From Usnea hakonensis (lineage: Eukaryota > Ascomycota > Lecanoromycetes > Lecanorales > Parmeliaceae): DNA of 64,000 nt. The DNA lies in NCBI GenBank assembly GCA_013423325.1, contig BLJB01000348.1, positions 18,652 to 82,651 of the forward strand, given 5' to 3'. Shown here piece by piece: positions 45,832-58,455 of this stretch. The notes under the pieces are model-generated. The model was not told the origin of the DNA. It saw only the letters and a list, made by a program, of their open reading frames with translations, and searched no databases. A program made the translations under genes and the position numbers. Each line of letters begins with the position of its first letter. Positions within the stretch are counted from its first letter, which is position 1.

Positions 45832-47282
45832 TCAGGGCTCTCCTCTCCCCTCAACAGGACCCTTTGGCCCACTCCAACCCTTCCCAGCCTCCAAATGGAT
45901 ATACTCCCGAGCCAGCTCATCCGCGTCGTCGCTGGAACGAAAGGACGAGGGCGATATCATGGTGCGAAAACTTGAGAATATGGATTTCGGGGATGTGGTT
46001 GTGAAGAGGGGGCGGAGTAAGGGGAGGCATGCGCCGATGATGCCGAGGGATGATTCGACCATGGGCCAGTAGAGGGTTGGTGTGAGGAGATCTGGGGTTT
46101 GGTTAGGGGAGCGAGGGGGGTTGTGAGGGTAGGGTGGATTTGGGTACGTACATGTTATGTCTGTGTCGTTGGTGTTGTTGAGGTCTGAGGAGTTGTTAGA
46201 TTTAGTACATGGATATTTCGCGGATGAGGATGGTGAGCGCATACCGTATGCAATCCTATAAAAGACCACTAGCTTTGCAATCCCAGCGCAAACTACTCTA
46301 AAGCACAATGAGCGTACTTCAATCATCTTGTCGAGGACACTCACAGTGTTCCTAGTTGGAACATAAGTATTACACCAAATTTCCGCATTGGAGCCAATTG
46401 AAGCTTCCAAATCTAGAGCTTTCTTAGTCAATATATGGAGCGGAAGCAAGCTTACGTACACCTGGCAAGGGCATCGCAAGGATCATAACATCGGTGAGCA
46501 CATCGGACCAGGCCTGTGCTATGTACATCACTGATGCCTGGATACAGAACGAGCCCGGGGTGACGGACCAGCTAATCCAATTCTCAGATATGGGTGTACA
46601 CTGTAGGAGATTGGCCAAGAAGAACGCGATGGTCCATGCTGTAGTTAAGCCAATCATGACCCATGAGATGATGGAGAACGTCCTCGAGGTAAATATCCTG
46701 GCATCAACGTCAGCTAACCCGAGTATAATACTTTGAAATAAGTAGGCCATGCTAGCAACCTTCGATAGAAAAGAATTACAGCTGCTTTTGTAAAGCCAAA
46801 TGTGATCGTCTGTGTTAGCTGCGAAATGTAGACGACCTGTGAAATTTATAAGTGAGTTTGGCGAGGTAGACGAGTCATTGAAGTTCAGGAGATACCTTCA
46901 AAAACACTTCCGCTCGTGCATTGAAGACAGGCTCTCCCTCAGACGTAACCTGGCTATGTCTACCAAGGCTTCCTGCCGCAGTACCTCATCGTTCCAGTTC
47001 AGCCGACCTGTCTTAACAGCCTGGAGGGAATTGCTTACCGACGACCATGCATACTCCTGTGCCGATGGTAGAAATCTTAGGAGAGGACAATGACGTAAGT
47101 TCACCATTCCAGAATCAAAAAGTAACATGAGACAATACCAATGCAAGAACCATCAGATAGTCGTCCCATGATGGACGAACTTTCTTGACGCGCCGAGCCC
47201 AAAACCGTAGTATGATGGCCAAGATTGCCAGAAGAGTCAACACAGTTGCCAAAGCATACATTTTCCCTGGAGATTCGACCAT
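45832..47282 (-). CDS. Fungal rhodopsin-domain integral membrane protein, PTH11-related (9 exons, 332 aa)
   Basis: Exons 47282-47139, 47075-47039, 46984-46896, 46836-46760, 46697-46460, 46412-46345, 46297-46245, 46184-46152 and 46091-45832 sum to 999 nt. All junctions keep the frame. Seven hydrophobic segments are visible. Family landmarks are LRFWARR then PSWDDYLMVLAL, SLGRHSQ, ITFGFTKAAVILFYRRIFTS, CTPISENWIS, LTDVMILAMPLPGIWKLQLA and YWPMVESSLGIIGACLPLLR. This is the domain shared by fungal DUF/rhodopsin (PF20684-like) proteins, related to PTH11-type receptors but without an N-terminal CFEM domain. The cytosolic tail is short and Ser/Glu-rich. Predicted plasma-membrane sensor; ligand unknown. 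Dense splitting into nine exons is typical for this family. Confidence 0.88.
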
Positions 47283-50200
47283 GACTGCAAACGAGAGGGA
47301 AGATCAATGTGATATTTGCTGTGAGAATGGAAGACAATGGTTTTTGGCGAATGTAGTCTGAGAGAAAGATCTCAGGATTTATACGCTTCCTAACGATGAA
47401 GACATAGAGACGTAGGAGCGCAACCGGACCCAAGGCAGCACAATTCATCGAAAGTGTATCCAACTACCGAGGCTCTTGTTATAGCACCGCAGAGTCACCC
47501 AAGCCCAGTGCTTTTGCCAAGGATTCTGCGAAGACTCACATTTTGCACATGCAGACCGGTCAAGATGGAGATAATATTGCGAGATTGCGCTGAGTAAGAC
47601 CGACAATCTTGCACTGCCTACCGTATCCTGGTTTTACAATGAAGCTGAGATCGAGCTGGTCGTCATCGAGTATGACCGAGGGTTACGTATCTGTGGCCTA
47701 CAGAGATTTCCCATATCTCCGGGGTCCAAAGACCACATTCACTCTATCCACAACCAGATATCCCTCATTACCAGCATTAATACTGGTCGATGGTCAGCAC
47801 GTTATCAGAACCTTCGAATTCACTTGGTTCTGATAAATAGGGGTAGAAGAAGCGACAAGATACGATTGGTGAGGCAGAGAATATGCATGCAACGGAGTAA
47901 ACTAGCACCAGCACTAACGTCAGCCCAAGCCTTGCCAAGAACTGCATGCATGAATTGGAAAAAGAAAAAGATATAATCCTTCTGGCTTCATGCGTCTGAT
48001 TATTTGAAACGGGTAATCGACGTTACATGCAAGACGCCGAGTGTCTTTCCTTCAAGCGTACTCGCTGATTTGGAGACGATTGAATCGCGATCCACATCGC
48101 CATAAGCTGTTGAATAATGATCAAATACGAGTAAAAATATCAGAAATGGTGACTTTCCCGCTCGTAATGCATTTATCTACCTTTGAGATGTGGCTGGCGT
48201 CATCAAGCCACTGTTGGCCTTCGTTTGGTTCGTTGCATGCAGTGCGCTCACATGTCTCTTGGCTTGTTAGTGAGATTGGATCGGAAGACGAGCTGACAAT
48301 GCACCTCGTGAAAGTGGAGACCCAGACTTGGCGACATTCTAAGCCCGTATTGGTGAACGAGGCTGCTACACTCGTGATTTCAACTTCTTGGATTTCTAAT
48401 AGGGAGGGAAATGTAACCACGATTTATCGATTTTGATCCAGTATCTTGGGCCGCCAGCTCTTCCCTCGGTATGCAGTACCTCCATTTCAGTTCTGAGGTG
48501 CATTGCGTAAGACAAGACTCGTACTAGAATCCGAGAGCGGGGTGCTTTTTTTGTAATGCCTCGAGGACTTGGTTGCCAATTCTTTCAAAGCCGCACGAGA
48601 ACGTCGGACCCGAATTCCAACATCTTCTGAAGTTTAAGCATGCTCCTCCTCAACGTCCCTCGGTCTGAGCGATCCAATATTATCATAGCAGCTCTAATAT
48701 TAGCTGCCAAATATGAGCATTTGGAAATTTGCGCGACCCAACCCCCAAAGTGAGTCACGCTTCGTAAGTCAAAATTTTAGGACTACAATGGAATTTGAAA
48801 TCACAAACAACAGAGAGGTAATTCCAGAGGGTAGACGTCCAGCTCCTCGATTTGCTCCAGCAACACACAGCCGTCGAGACAACCGTCCAACACTCACGAC
48901 CTCCAGATCTTCTCAGTCATGCTCCAGAGATCGTTCAATGTGTCAGCGACCGAGATGCATGATACGGCAAATTTCATCCTCACTAGTCTAACGAGTGTCC
49001 AGAAAATGATTATGGTCTTCCTGTCATCTTTATTTTTGCGTCTTTCAGGTCATAATCGATATCGCAAGACTGAAAAGCTGGTGCAGGTACTCGTACTATG
49101 CCGCTTGCAATATTGGTGACGGCTTCTCTGGGGAAATGGTAGCATTAGCCGATAGACAAAGCTTCTCATAATTCCCGAAGTAAGGGCTCCCGTTTCCACT
49201 GGAGGTGATGAATGAGACATTCTCTTGAGCCATTTGTAACTTTGCTAATTATGGTCAGACTATTCTTTTTGCCTTTATCTTGAGCACTCATCTTTTCAAC
49301 GTTGATGGGACCAGTCTTTTCCACTCAGTCGCCGAATCATCATAAATATATCTTGGATCACCCTACCATGCAATGAGATCCGGGAGCTCCTCACAATGCC
49401 AAAATGTAACGTAGTATCAACGGAGCCATAGAGAAACCGATGAAGAGTATCTTCGGTCCTGGATGTGTTATATTAGCGCTCACCCACAACTCTTAGACCT
49501 TGTCCCACGTTAGTGGGGTGAGCATGCTTCTAGAGCAACAAGTCGGAAGAATAAGTACTCGTCGTCCCATGCCCCAGCAGGGTGTTGGTTGAGTTTCAAT
49601 TTGGCTATTAATGTGGCTGGGTTCCTGGCCGTGGTTCTGCTGAGCAAGTATTATAACGAACCGCGCTCCAATTTATCCTTCTTCAATATTCAAGATCCAT
49701 TCAATTGGACAAAATTTCTGGGTCGGTATCATTTCAAGCGATACCTTGGAGATTGTTGCCCCGAGATAGCCAGTACCTGCCACCGTACGATCATCTCTGC
49801 GTCCCATGATTCCTGTGCGTTTTCCTCCGTGGCACTCAGCTGATTTTATTACCATTTTACCAGTGTTGCAGCTACCTCAGCCAGGCCGCTCCGAAGTTGG
49901 CCATGTTATTACTCGAAAGCAGAGGCAAAAGACCTGCTGCGGAATTACAAGGTACCGTACTTTTAGCGCCAACTCAAATTCAACAAAGACTACCTAACCA
50001 TATCCAGCTAGTGTATTATGCTGTACCTTAGTCTCGTATCACTTCAGCCCTTTTTCTCTTGCAGAAGTATTGAAAATTGAGACTACGTCGTTTCAGATTC
50101 CATAATACGCCAACTAGATGTAAATGTCTTTCAACCATTGTCATCATCATTACAGTCAATGCCACACTGTTTTCATGAATACTGATACACATTCTCGAAT

Positions 50201-51202
50201 CCTTCTCGACTTAGATGACTACCGTTCAAAGCTCCGTTCTCGAAGATTTGTCGATACCTACCAGTGAGTCCAAGCGAAGGCGTCGAATCTGCGGGTCGCC
50301 TTATTTGCACTTTTCAGCCGAGTCTAGTTGCATGAGGTCAATCTTGTGAAGCCTCGAGCCTTACTGCAGAGGACCAATCAAAAGGATACTTGACCATCAT
50401 CAGGCTATTACTAAGGTAACGGCTATAGACTCATTTAGGGTTCCGGAACCCTGGTGTGAACAAACGGGGCGTAAATCGCGCATTCGTTGCAGGCGACCTC
50501 TGGTGTGTATAGATTCCAGTCAGCCATGGAAAATAACCCATGGCTCAAACATATAACTCTCTTGATGCTCACCTGCATACTTGCTACCATTCTCTCAGCT
50601 CTTTCCGTAAACGCAGGAACCTCGATCCTTATACTAAACTTGCATGTGGTGTGTAGCAGTGAACTTGCAAACGCATCAATGCATTAGTATGTGAGTGAAT
50701 GGTAGAAGGTTTGTTTGAATTGCTGTGGAAGATATCTACTTAGATAGGCCCTGCATGATCCTTCCGAAAAAGATGGTCGCCGAATGCTACGGCAAAAGGC
50801 ATTTGCTGAGGGGCTACCAACCTACCTCGTTCATCATGCCCCGATGTAGGGATGCTAATGCAGGGACCCTCACAGTACCTCCAATCATAAAGCGAGTTTA
50901 AGTACTGGAACGCCTTCTGTCCTATCAAAGACGGATGAACTTCCCTTTAAGGCCTCATTTCCTGTCTGAAAGTAGCTATATGCACCACTGCTTATGTTCT
51001 GCACAAATATGTATCGGGCTGTGAGCAGGAACGGCTGACGCAGAAAATGGGAAGGCTCAAGAACATACGGACCATAAAGGCCATGGACCCATTACTCAAA
51101 AGGCAGAAAACCCCTGTTCTCCTACCGATATCATTTGTATACCTGCCATTCGAAATAAGTCAGCAGAAGGCTTCAGTACCCAAATAACCCTACAACTTGA
51201 AT
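47283..51202. other. Gene-poor 3.9-kb region
   Basis: Only ORFs of 60-130 codons on both strands, none with a signal peptide plus cysteine pattern, paired splice sites in phase, or a recognised motif. One minus-strand ORF at 48121-48420 has six cysteines but lacks CFEM spacing. Composition is close to average, not RIP-like. It may hold a non-coding RNA or decayed genes that I cannot detect by eye. Confidence 0.45.
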
Positions 51203-52643
51203 ATGTTTCTCGAGCCTGCGCCATTTTTTTTTTTAACAACGCTCATACCTCACGTCTATGCTGTCGGCAATCCAGATGGGATCACCCTCTTCCAAAGACA
51301 AGAAAGTCCAACGGCGGCAGCATCCACAATGCTTCCGACCACTACGTCAACCGGAGATGAGATCAGCGAACCTTTCAGTTTCACCCTTGACGGGAAGATA
51401 TTTCCCCCTGATATAGTAATGGATGATGTGATAATGTGAGTTTGAGCAACCCAACGCGACCGACCTACAAACTATATACTCACGGAGTCCGTAGACCCAA
51501 AGACTTCAGTGTCAACTGTGTCAACTGCTTCATTAATGGCAGCATTAGCATTTCCGCTGGGGGTGAATGGTCTGTAGACCCAATCCAGACCCCCTCTGAT
51601 GTTGAGGAGATGCCCTCAGATTTCGACTTCAGCGACAAATGGGTGGCTGCTACATTTGACAACCTTGATGCGACTCTTGAATTCGGTATCAACTTGAACG
51701 CGTCTAATGCCACCAACGAGTTCATTGTGCCCTTAGGCTCACAATCAATATCGCAGACAGTATGTCTCATTTACATTACTTTACAGCGGACTGAGTCTGA
51801 CTGTATCCTTAGTTCGGTATACTCACGCTCACGGCTACTGTAGGAGCCGAGATCCATGGATGGGTTAACACATCTGAGAATGTCAACTTGACACACGGTT
51901 TCAATTTTCATGTAGGCTGATAACATGATTTCTTCAATGAATCGGTATTTACTCGGCCGAATAGGTACCACCAGGGTCTGAGATCATAATCGATCTTGAC
52001 CATCTCAATCAATCTCTCTCTGTCGGGTTGTAAGACTCTTCATTTCTCCAAATGTCCAAATCATTCTAACTATGGTAGTAACGATTCGACCCTTACGCCA
52101 CTTCCATTTACGGCCACTACAGGCGATTTGGACGTCGGCATTGAGCTTTCGTTCCGTCCTTCGGTAACCTTTATCGCCTCTGTAGATGCGATCGCCGCAA
52201 GGGGCACAATAGGACTGACAGTCACTCTTGATGTCCCAAAGCTCGACGTCGAGGTGCAGCAGATCCACAATGTGACTTCCAACTGCGCTCCGGCCCAAGC
52301 GTCGACCCCGTCCAATCAAGTCTACCAGAATCTCACCCAAGTCGTACCATCGATCGGATTCGACGCCTTCGAGGTGATTACCGAGAAAGCCAGTGTACTT
52401 GGCGCCTCCTTGGGGTCTGACAATCAGGACTTTCAACAGAATAGCACCAAAAATCTTTCCACCATGTGCTACTTCTTTGATACGGCTAAGGAGACCCTAG
52501 GCCCAGTCCCTCCGGAGAAACCAGCCAATCCAGCTAATCCCTCGTCCGCTAAGAGCATCGCTAAGAGCATCGCTGAGAGCACTCGCATTCCGCTTGTTGA
52601 ATATTACATGGCAGTCGTTTTGGTGGCTCTCCTCGTGATGTGA
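51203..52643 (+). CDS. Secreted, probably GPI-anchored protein (5 exons, 408 aa)
   Basis: Exons 51203-51435, 51495-51759, 51813-51911, 51965-52029 and 52079-52643 sum to 1227 nt in frame. The signal peptide starts MFLEPAPFFFLTTLIPHVYA. The mature protein is beta-rich, with about ten N-glycosylation sequons and a CVNCFINGSISISAGGEW segment early in exon 2. Exons 3-5 continue with alternating hydrophobic strands (FGILTLTATVGAEIHGW, VDAIAARGTIGLTVTLDV). The last 14 residues are hydrophobic (YYMAVVLVALLVM) after a Ser/Ala spacer, a plausible GPI-attachment signal. CVNC...GS layouts occur in fungal wall proteins annotated with DUF7029/DUF7223, but I am not certain of that assignment. SAKSIAKSIAES is a small in-frame repeat before the anchor. 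Function unknown. Confidence 0.8.
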
Positions 52644-53515
52644 TGTCGGACACGTGAGATGTTGTTTGTCATGGGCCAAGCGGTGTTTACATCCCAGTAT
52701 TACCAGTCACGATGCATGATGTTTCTTTTATCTGGGAATCTCCGCTATGATATTTTATCGCCACATCAGGACTAGGTTTTAGTTATTTCGTATATCGCAT
52801 ACTCGTATTACTTCTTTGAGTGGTTTCAGGCACGGATTCGAGGCACGGAATCGAAACAATATGGTTCATGGATTCGATGCACGAGCACGGCCAGAGCAGG
52901 AGACAGTGTACCACGAAAAGTGCATCATCAATACCTTTTGCACTGCAATTGCTCTTGAGTCGCCTCATCTCTTTCAGAGTCATTGCATTTTTTGTTCGCC
53001 CACCCTACATCGAATAGACATGAGAGTCTTCTCAGCGCCGTGGATATGGGCTTGAACATGCCTCCTACAGACCACTGTAGGGCCTACCCATGGCGATGAG
53101 ATAGGTCAACCACGGTTATCGCTACATTTGTTCATTTGCATACATTCGCATGGTTCGGATGTGGCGAATAAAGCACTAAGGATTAGTGTATGGAGAGGGC
53201 AAAGTTGTGTCTCCGTGATCAGGCAAAGCGCTGGACGGCGTTCAAATGATAGCACTTGTCCTGTATACTTCGACCGCCAAAAACTTGAAATTCTTTGCGT
53301 TCAGGAAACAGTGCTACAAAGATTCTAGAGCACGAACCGAGTCAGTTAGAAGAAACTCAGATACTCTTCTTCACAAGGCTGGAGACATGGCAAACTCGGT
53401 ATATGAGGCTGATGGCCCTTTCACGAAACCTCGTCAAAGTATCTGATCCTATAAGCTAGCGGCATACGAAATACGCCAAGCCGACACCTTCTGCAAAGAA
53501 CGGCAAATGCAACGT
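52644..53515. other. Intergenic, convergent 3' flanks
   Basis: No supportable gene. A short direct repeat (GGCACGGA TTCGAGGCACGGAATCGA) lies at about 52830-52856. Confidence 0.45.
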
Positions 53516-54538
53516 CTACCCTCTGGCCATTTTTTTCACAGTTTCATCAAAAGTTTCGGGCTCCCGTCCCAATAGCCGTCCAAGCTCAACCGAGGCTACA
53601 TCGCATTCGCCCTTCTTCACGGCATCGAATGTTGTCGCCCAAAGCTTTGGCACTTCTCTAGGTCCGAGCGGACGTAACATTTCCTGTACTCGTGCCTCTG
53701 CCGCATACTCTTCTTCGCTAACCTGTTTAATCCGAATGTCCTTTCCCTTTATCTCCCCCAACAGCTTCACGATATCCACAAGACTCCACGCTCTTGGCCC
53801 GCTCAGTAGCATGACCTGATTGATGTACTTGAAATCAGCTGGCGAGTCAAGATACTCCTTTATCAGTTTTGCGGTCGCCTCTCCCAAATCATCGATTGTC
53901 GCAAATGCGATCCCCGGCCCAGATCCATCATGTGGAATCTTGAGCTCATCAGCCGGATCCTGGAGATCTGGGAATCCAGTATACAAGGGGAAGCTCTCTG
54001 AATAGATGCCCTCGCGAATGGAAGTAAAAGCAACGGATTTCGTGCTTGATTTCTCCATTGACTCTATGTCAAATGTCTGCAGATACCTCTCAGTCTTCAG
54101 GTGCGCATGCATGACATCAGCAACGGAGTCCGCTGTGCAGTCACCGCCAAAGGCGAGAGACGTGTAAAAAATGTGAGATACGCCGCTCCGATATGCGGCA
54201 TCGATGGCTAATCGTTGAACCTATTTTTTTTTCAGCGATGACCTTCCTTGACAGGAGAACTGTCTGCAGAGACATACATCAAATCGATGTTCGGTCTCAA
54301 TGCTCGGATACGATATGAGAACTAGACACGATGCGCCATCGAAACAGTGTTCCAATGAGCCAGAATCATCAAAATCCGCTTTTCTAGTGACGACGCCTGC
54401 TTGCGTAATGTGAGAAGGGATTTTCTCTGGGCTGCGAGATATCAAGAGAAGCTCCTTTGCAGGGAGCAGTTGGAACAAATGGGTGTAGATGCTAGAACCG
54501 AGTCTACCGGAGGCAGGAAAGATTGCGACTTTGGCCAT
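53516..54538 (-). CDS. NmrA-like / NAD(P)-binding Rossmann protein (321 aa)
   Basis: Exons 54538-54278 and 54220-53516 join in phase 0. The N-terminal Rossmann motif is MAKVAIFPASGRLGSSIYTH, an atypical GxxGxxG (PASGRLG). It is followed by LLLISRSPEKI, the position that selects NADP(H), and by FDDSGSLEHCFDGASCLVLI. After the intron come DAAYRSGVSHIFYTSLAF, the region holding the SDR Tyr position, and HAHLKTERYL. This matches the NmrA/ISDR family of redox sensors or reductases. It lacks the classic YxxxK, as NmrA proteins do, so catalysis is uncertain. The C-terminal half carries GPRAWSLVDIVKLLGE, typical of the ISDR group. Diverges from RRP43. Confidence 0.88.
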
Positions 54539-54882
54539 GGTTTCGGTGGCAGACTGGACTTGGGTGATTCAGATGAGTTGGATTCATGCTGTATTTACGC
54601 CTCTGGGCAAGTTCGATACAGCATCCTGGCCGAATTACTGATTCAGCGTCTAAACATACAACTAGTTGCTTATTCAGCCCCTCATCGCTAGTTCAATCTT
54701 TACAACCCAAGAACATAAGTCGATAATTCGATAAAGTACCTTGAGCTAATGAGACTAACTTCTCGCTTAGCCCTGCCGAGGTGCACTAAACAAATCCTTA
54801 TCGATAAGCGCTGCCTCACTAAAAACACACCTCCTCAGAATGGACAAACGCTGACGCACTCCAAGCCCCGCACACTCATTCA
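54539..54882. promoter_or_regulatory. 344-bp bidirectional promoter (NmrA-like / RRP43)
   Basis: Start codons of the two genes point away from each other with only 344 bp between. The spacer is A/T-mixed with no clear TATA box near either gene. Confidence 0.45.
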
Positions 54883-56025
54883 ATGACACTCAATAGTAAA
54901 TCCCAACCCCTTACCTATCCTGCCCTTACATTCGCCAAACTCGCTCCTACCTCTTTCCTCTCCACACACCTCACAAATCCCAAGGGTCCAGTTCGACCCT
55001 CCGGCCGCACACCAACGCAAACGCGCCCACCGGCTTGTAACACGGGCAGCCTGACCCACGCGAATGGCAGTGCGGTCGTAAGATGTGGGGATACGGCCGT
55101 GGTGTGTGGGGTTCGAGGGGAAATACTCAAGGTTGGGGATATTGCGCATTATGTAGCGCGTGATCTAGACGTCGAGGAAGATGATGACGACGATGAAGGG
55201 GACCGGGAGGAAGGGACCGAAGATCAGCAGAGGAAGACTAGGAGAGAAGATGCGGATGAGATGGCACAATTGAATCTCCTGGTCCCAAATCTCGAACTTG
55301 CAACTGGTTGCTCTCCTGCGCATCTCCCGGATGGTCCACCCTCTGTCCTTGCACAGACGCTGACGCAGCGCGTCATGATCCTTCTACACACAAGTAACAT
55401 GATTGGTATGAGACCTTTGAGGATATGGTTTCGTCCTCCAGAAGAAGCTACTGGCGTTACTACATCTGGAGTCATGAGGTCGGGCGGGGACATGGAAGAG
55501 ATGGGCGCGAGAGACGAAATCGAAGAGGAAGAGATGGCAAAAGCGGAGATCAAGGCTTTCTGGGTTCTCTATATCGACGTCCTTTTCATATCACTTGACG
55601 GTAACGCGTTTGACGCAGCTTGGTTGGCGATACTAGCAGCGCTGAAGGATACCGTGTTACCGAGAGCGTGGTGGGACGCGGATCGAGAGATGGTGCTTTG
55701 CTCGGACGATCCGGTGGAGGCAAAGAGGTTGGATCTTAGGAACGTGCCTGTGCCTTTGAGTTTTGGGGTCTTTAATGGGGATGGGCGGGGATTGGGGGAG
55801 TGGGAGAATGGGAAGGGAAAGCAGAATTGGGTGTTGGTCGATATGGATGGCTTTGAGGAGGGACTGTGCAGGGAGGAAGGGACGGTTGTTGTCAGGGAAG
55901 GAGGGAGGTTGATGAGGATTGAGAAGAGTGGGGGGGCGGGTGTTGGGATGGCAGAGATGAGAGAGTTGGTTGAATTGGCGGCGAAGAGAAGGAATGAGTG
56001 GATGGGAGTGTTGGGGATCAAGTGA
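54883..56025 (+). CDS. RRP43: Exosome complex RNase PH-like subunit RRP43 (380 aa)
   Basis: Core ring subunit of the RNA exosome, which processes and degrades RNA in nucleus and cytoplasm. Eukaryotic RNase PH-like subunits are catalytically inert, and this one shows no obvious phosphorolytic site. Intronless. The N-terminus has YPALTFAKLAPTSFLSTHL, then RPSGRTPTQTRP, and the beta-strand block GSLTHANGSAVVRCGDTAVV followed by CGVRGEI, typical of RNase PH folds. AFWVLYIDVLFISLDGNAFD is the RRP42/43/45-type signature. Family assignment to RRP43 rests on the PSGRTPTQTRP start with the short acidic insert. A Glu/Asp-rich insert (VEEDDDDDEGDREEGTEDQQ) at about 97-116 and a second (EEMGARDEIEEEEMAKAE) around 210 are fungal insertions. 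The start is the only ATG in context. Confidence 0.88.
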   Translation: MTLNSKSQPLTYPALTFAKLAPTSFLSTHLTNPKGPVRPSGRTPTQTRPPACNTGSLTHANGSAVVRCGDTAVVCGVRGEILKVGDIAHYVARDLDVEEDDDDDEGDREEGTEDQQRKTRREDADEMAQLNLLVPNLELATGCSPAHLPDGPPSVLAQTLTQRVMILLHTSNMIGMRPLRIWFRPPEEATGVTTSGVMRSGGDMEEMGARDEIEEEEMAKAEIKAFWVLYIDVLFISLDGNAFDAAWLAILAALKDTVLPRAWWDADREMVLCSDDPVEAKRLDLRNVPVPLSFGVFNGDGRGLGEWENGKGKQNWVLVDMDGFEEGLCREEGTVVVREGGRLMRIEKSGGAGVGMAEMRELVELAAKRRNEWMGVLGIK

Positions 56026-56379
56026 ATAAGGAAATGCATTCAGCGGTACTAGGTCCTCGACACATATGCATAGCGTTGGTGTTGGTATTGCGGGTATATA
56101 ACACGTTGGTTCTACTTCGTAAAGAAGAAAGGCGAAAAGAATGGGTAGACAGAACATGATGTTTTACTAACCCAACACAACAATTCGCCGAATTATATCT
56201 ACTTTTCCAAGGCTCCATTACCAGGGACAAAATGCTGTAACACAATTCACAAATGTAGCCTAATTCAGCCCTACAGTCCCATTAAGGCTAGCGCAGCCGA
56301 TAAATGCCATAAAACTTCAATTACCTGGAGGTACTTTACCTTACCAAAGTTCAAAGCAAAGACATCCATCAACTAAGCT
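56026..56379. other. Spacer between RRP43 and signal peptide peptidase
   Basis: 354 bp with 3' flank and promoter. Nothing recognised. Confidence 0.4.
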
Positions 56380-58059
56380 ATGGAAAACCTCGCGAGTTTC
56401 CTACAAGCAGTAGGCTATTACTCTGTTACTTGCTACCCAAGCCTTACAGTCAACCTCCATATACTCATATCTGCACTACTTCCCATTTACACGGGCGCGC
56501 ATGCGTCGCTTTCTCGTCCGTCGTCAGCCGCCAAGGCCCCAGTACAACAACACGATGGACCAGGAGAGCCGAAACGAAGGGCGGGAGGACTTGAGCCTAT
56601 GGACGCTCTTCTCTTACCTCTGTTGTCTGCGCTGACGCTCACAAGCTTATACTTTCTGATCAAATGGGTTGATGACCCAGCGGTTTTGAATAAGATTTTG
56701 AATTGGTATTGCGCCGTGGTCGGTGTCTGGTCTGTGACTCAGATGATTAGAGACACCATGAGTGTTTTCAAATCCTTTGTCTATCCGCAAATCCGCCACA
56801 AGGATGGGCGAGAATCTAAGCAAATCTTACCACCTTCCGGAGCACTACCACTGTCATCTGCTCCGCCGTTGTCGACTGGGATCTCGAACGCTGTGAGAAA
56901 CCTTCGGGACCTACCATCACAACGCCTTGATGTACGGATTTACATCCACAACTTTGCGCAAGCTCGGTTCAAGATAGGCGAACAGGAGCTCACAAGCTTC
57001 TTCCTTGCAGTGGTGGCTCTGGCCTATTTCAACTTCATAGGAAAGCCATGGTGGCTGACGAATCTCATTGGTTTTGCATTCGCCTACAGCACTCTTCAGA
57101 TCATGTCGCCAACAACTTCTTGGACTGGGACGCTGTTACTGTCCGCTCTTTTTGTCTATGATATCTATTTCGTCTTCTTCACGCCTCTCATGGTCACTGT
57201 GGCCACTCATCTCGATATTCCAGTCAAACTTATCTTTCCTAGACCAAGTGGACATCCCTCAAGGCGAGCCTTTTCTATGCTGGGGCTAGGAGACGTCGTT
57301 TTGCCTGGCATGATGATTGGCTTTGCATTACGCTTTGATCTCTACCTCTTCTACTTGCGTCAGCAAACCCAACGCATCATAACAGACTCGCAGAACGAGG
57401 TCACAAAGGCAACATGGCATCCTGCAACAGGTGGCTGGGGCGAGCGCTTTTGGACTTCCAGAGATGAACTGCTCAAGTCAAAACATTTCCAGGGTGTCCT
57501 GTTTCCTAAACCGTATTTCCGCGCAAGCATCATTGGGTATATTCTTGGCATGCTATGTAGCTTTGGTGTCATGGAAGTCTACCGCAACGCCCAACCAGCG
57601 CTGCTCTACCTCGTCCCAGGTAAGTGCCAATTCTCAAAGCTCCTTTCCTCAAAGAAACCTGCAAGACATGGCTTGTGAGCGCTTCAAATCCCCGAAGCTG
57701 TCTAAACCCAGGGCATTCTCCCTAGAGACATGGCTCGCCCTCAGTCTCAGCACCATGATCATCTCATGAGGTATTCTAGAAATCTTGAAGAAGGCATGCT
57801 GACACCGACTACTGCAGGTGTTTTGGGCGCCTTATGGGGCACGGCGCTCGTCAAAGGCGACGTCAAACTTCTCTGGACCTACGATGAAGAAGCAGAAGTG
57901 AAAGAAATTGAAGCTCGCCGCCGGCAACAGCAACAGAATGCGCACGCCAACAAGACCTCGGGTATCAAAGCGACCAACAAACCCCTGTCCATCTTTGAAC
58001 GAGATCGCAAAAGCGAGCTTGTTTTCATCTCCGTCAATTTACGGTCACAGAATAGTTGA
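56380..58059 (+). CDS. Signal peptide peptidase, intramembrane aspartyl protease (493 aa)
   Basis: Multipass ER protease that cleaves leftover signal peptides and type II membrane proteins inside the bilayer. Exons 56380-57619 and 57818-58059 keep frame (1482 nt). The active-site pair is intact: the YD motif in FVYDIYFVFF at about residues 258-261 and the GxGD motif in MLGLGDVVLP at about residues 302-305. The third hallmark QPALLYLVPG lies at about 404, immediately before the intron, and VLGALWGTALVKGD continues after it. Around residues 115-180 there is a Ser/Pro-rich cytosolic loop. The intron is long (198 bp) for the locus. The tail after the last span is charged (YDEEAEVKEIEARRRQQQQ) and ends SVNLRSQNS. 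No KKXX retrieval signal. Confidence 0.93.
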
Positions 58060-58443
58060 AGAGAGGCAAGAGGATAGATTGATATCCTTGTTTTGCATAG
58101 CGTCGGAGTGTGTGGATCTCGGTTGGGGAGTTGGACAAGTGGAAGTATTGTCTGTCATCTTGATGTCTGTACACCGATGATCAATGTACCATATGTCAGA
58201 TTGTGTCACGAAGAAGGGGTTCTCGTCTCTCAATAACGTCATGCGGATGTCTGTATACTAGATTAACAATCAAGGTAGTACAGTTCAAATAGTGAACCAA
58301 CGACATTTATCAGAAAAAGATTCCTCAAGCGCCCGTTCAGCACGCTCCTCTTGCCATAGCTCTCAAGAACAGTCCCCTTACCCACCCACTCACCCAATCC
58401 CCCATCACAAACCCATTCCTCCTTCCGCACCTCCCTATAAATA

Positions 58444-58455
58444 CAGACACCTCCC
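58444..58455. repeat. Target-site duplication, left copy
   Basis: CAGACACCTCCC directly before the left TIR. The identical 12 bp recur at 58956-58967 directly after the right TIR. Confidence 0.85.

Noticed and set aside
48121..48420. Cysteine-containing minus ORF considered as a CFEM exon of the rhodopsin-domain gene
   Set aside because: Cysteine spacing does not fit CFEM, and the rhodopsin gene is complete from its own ATG at 47282.
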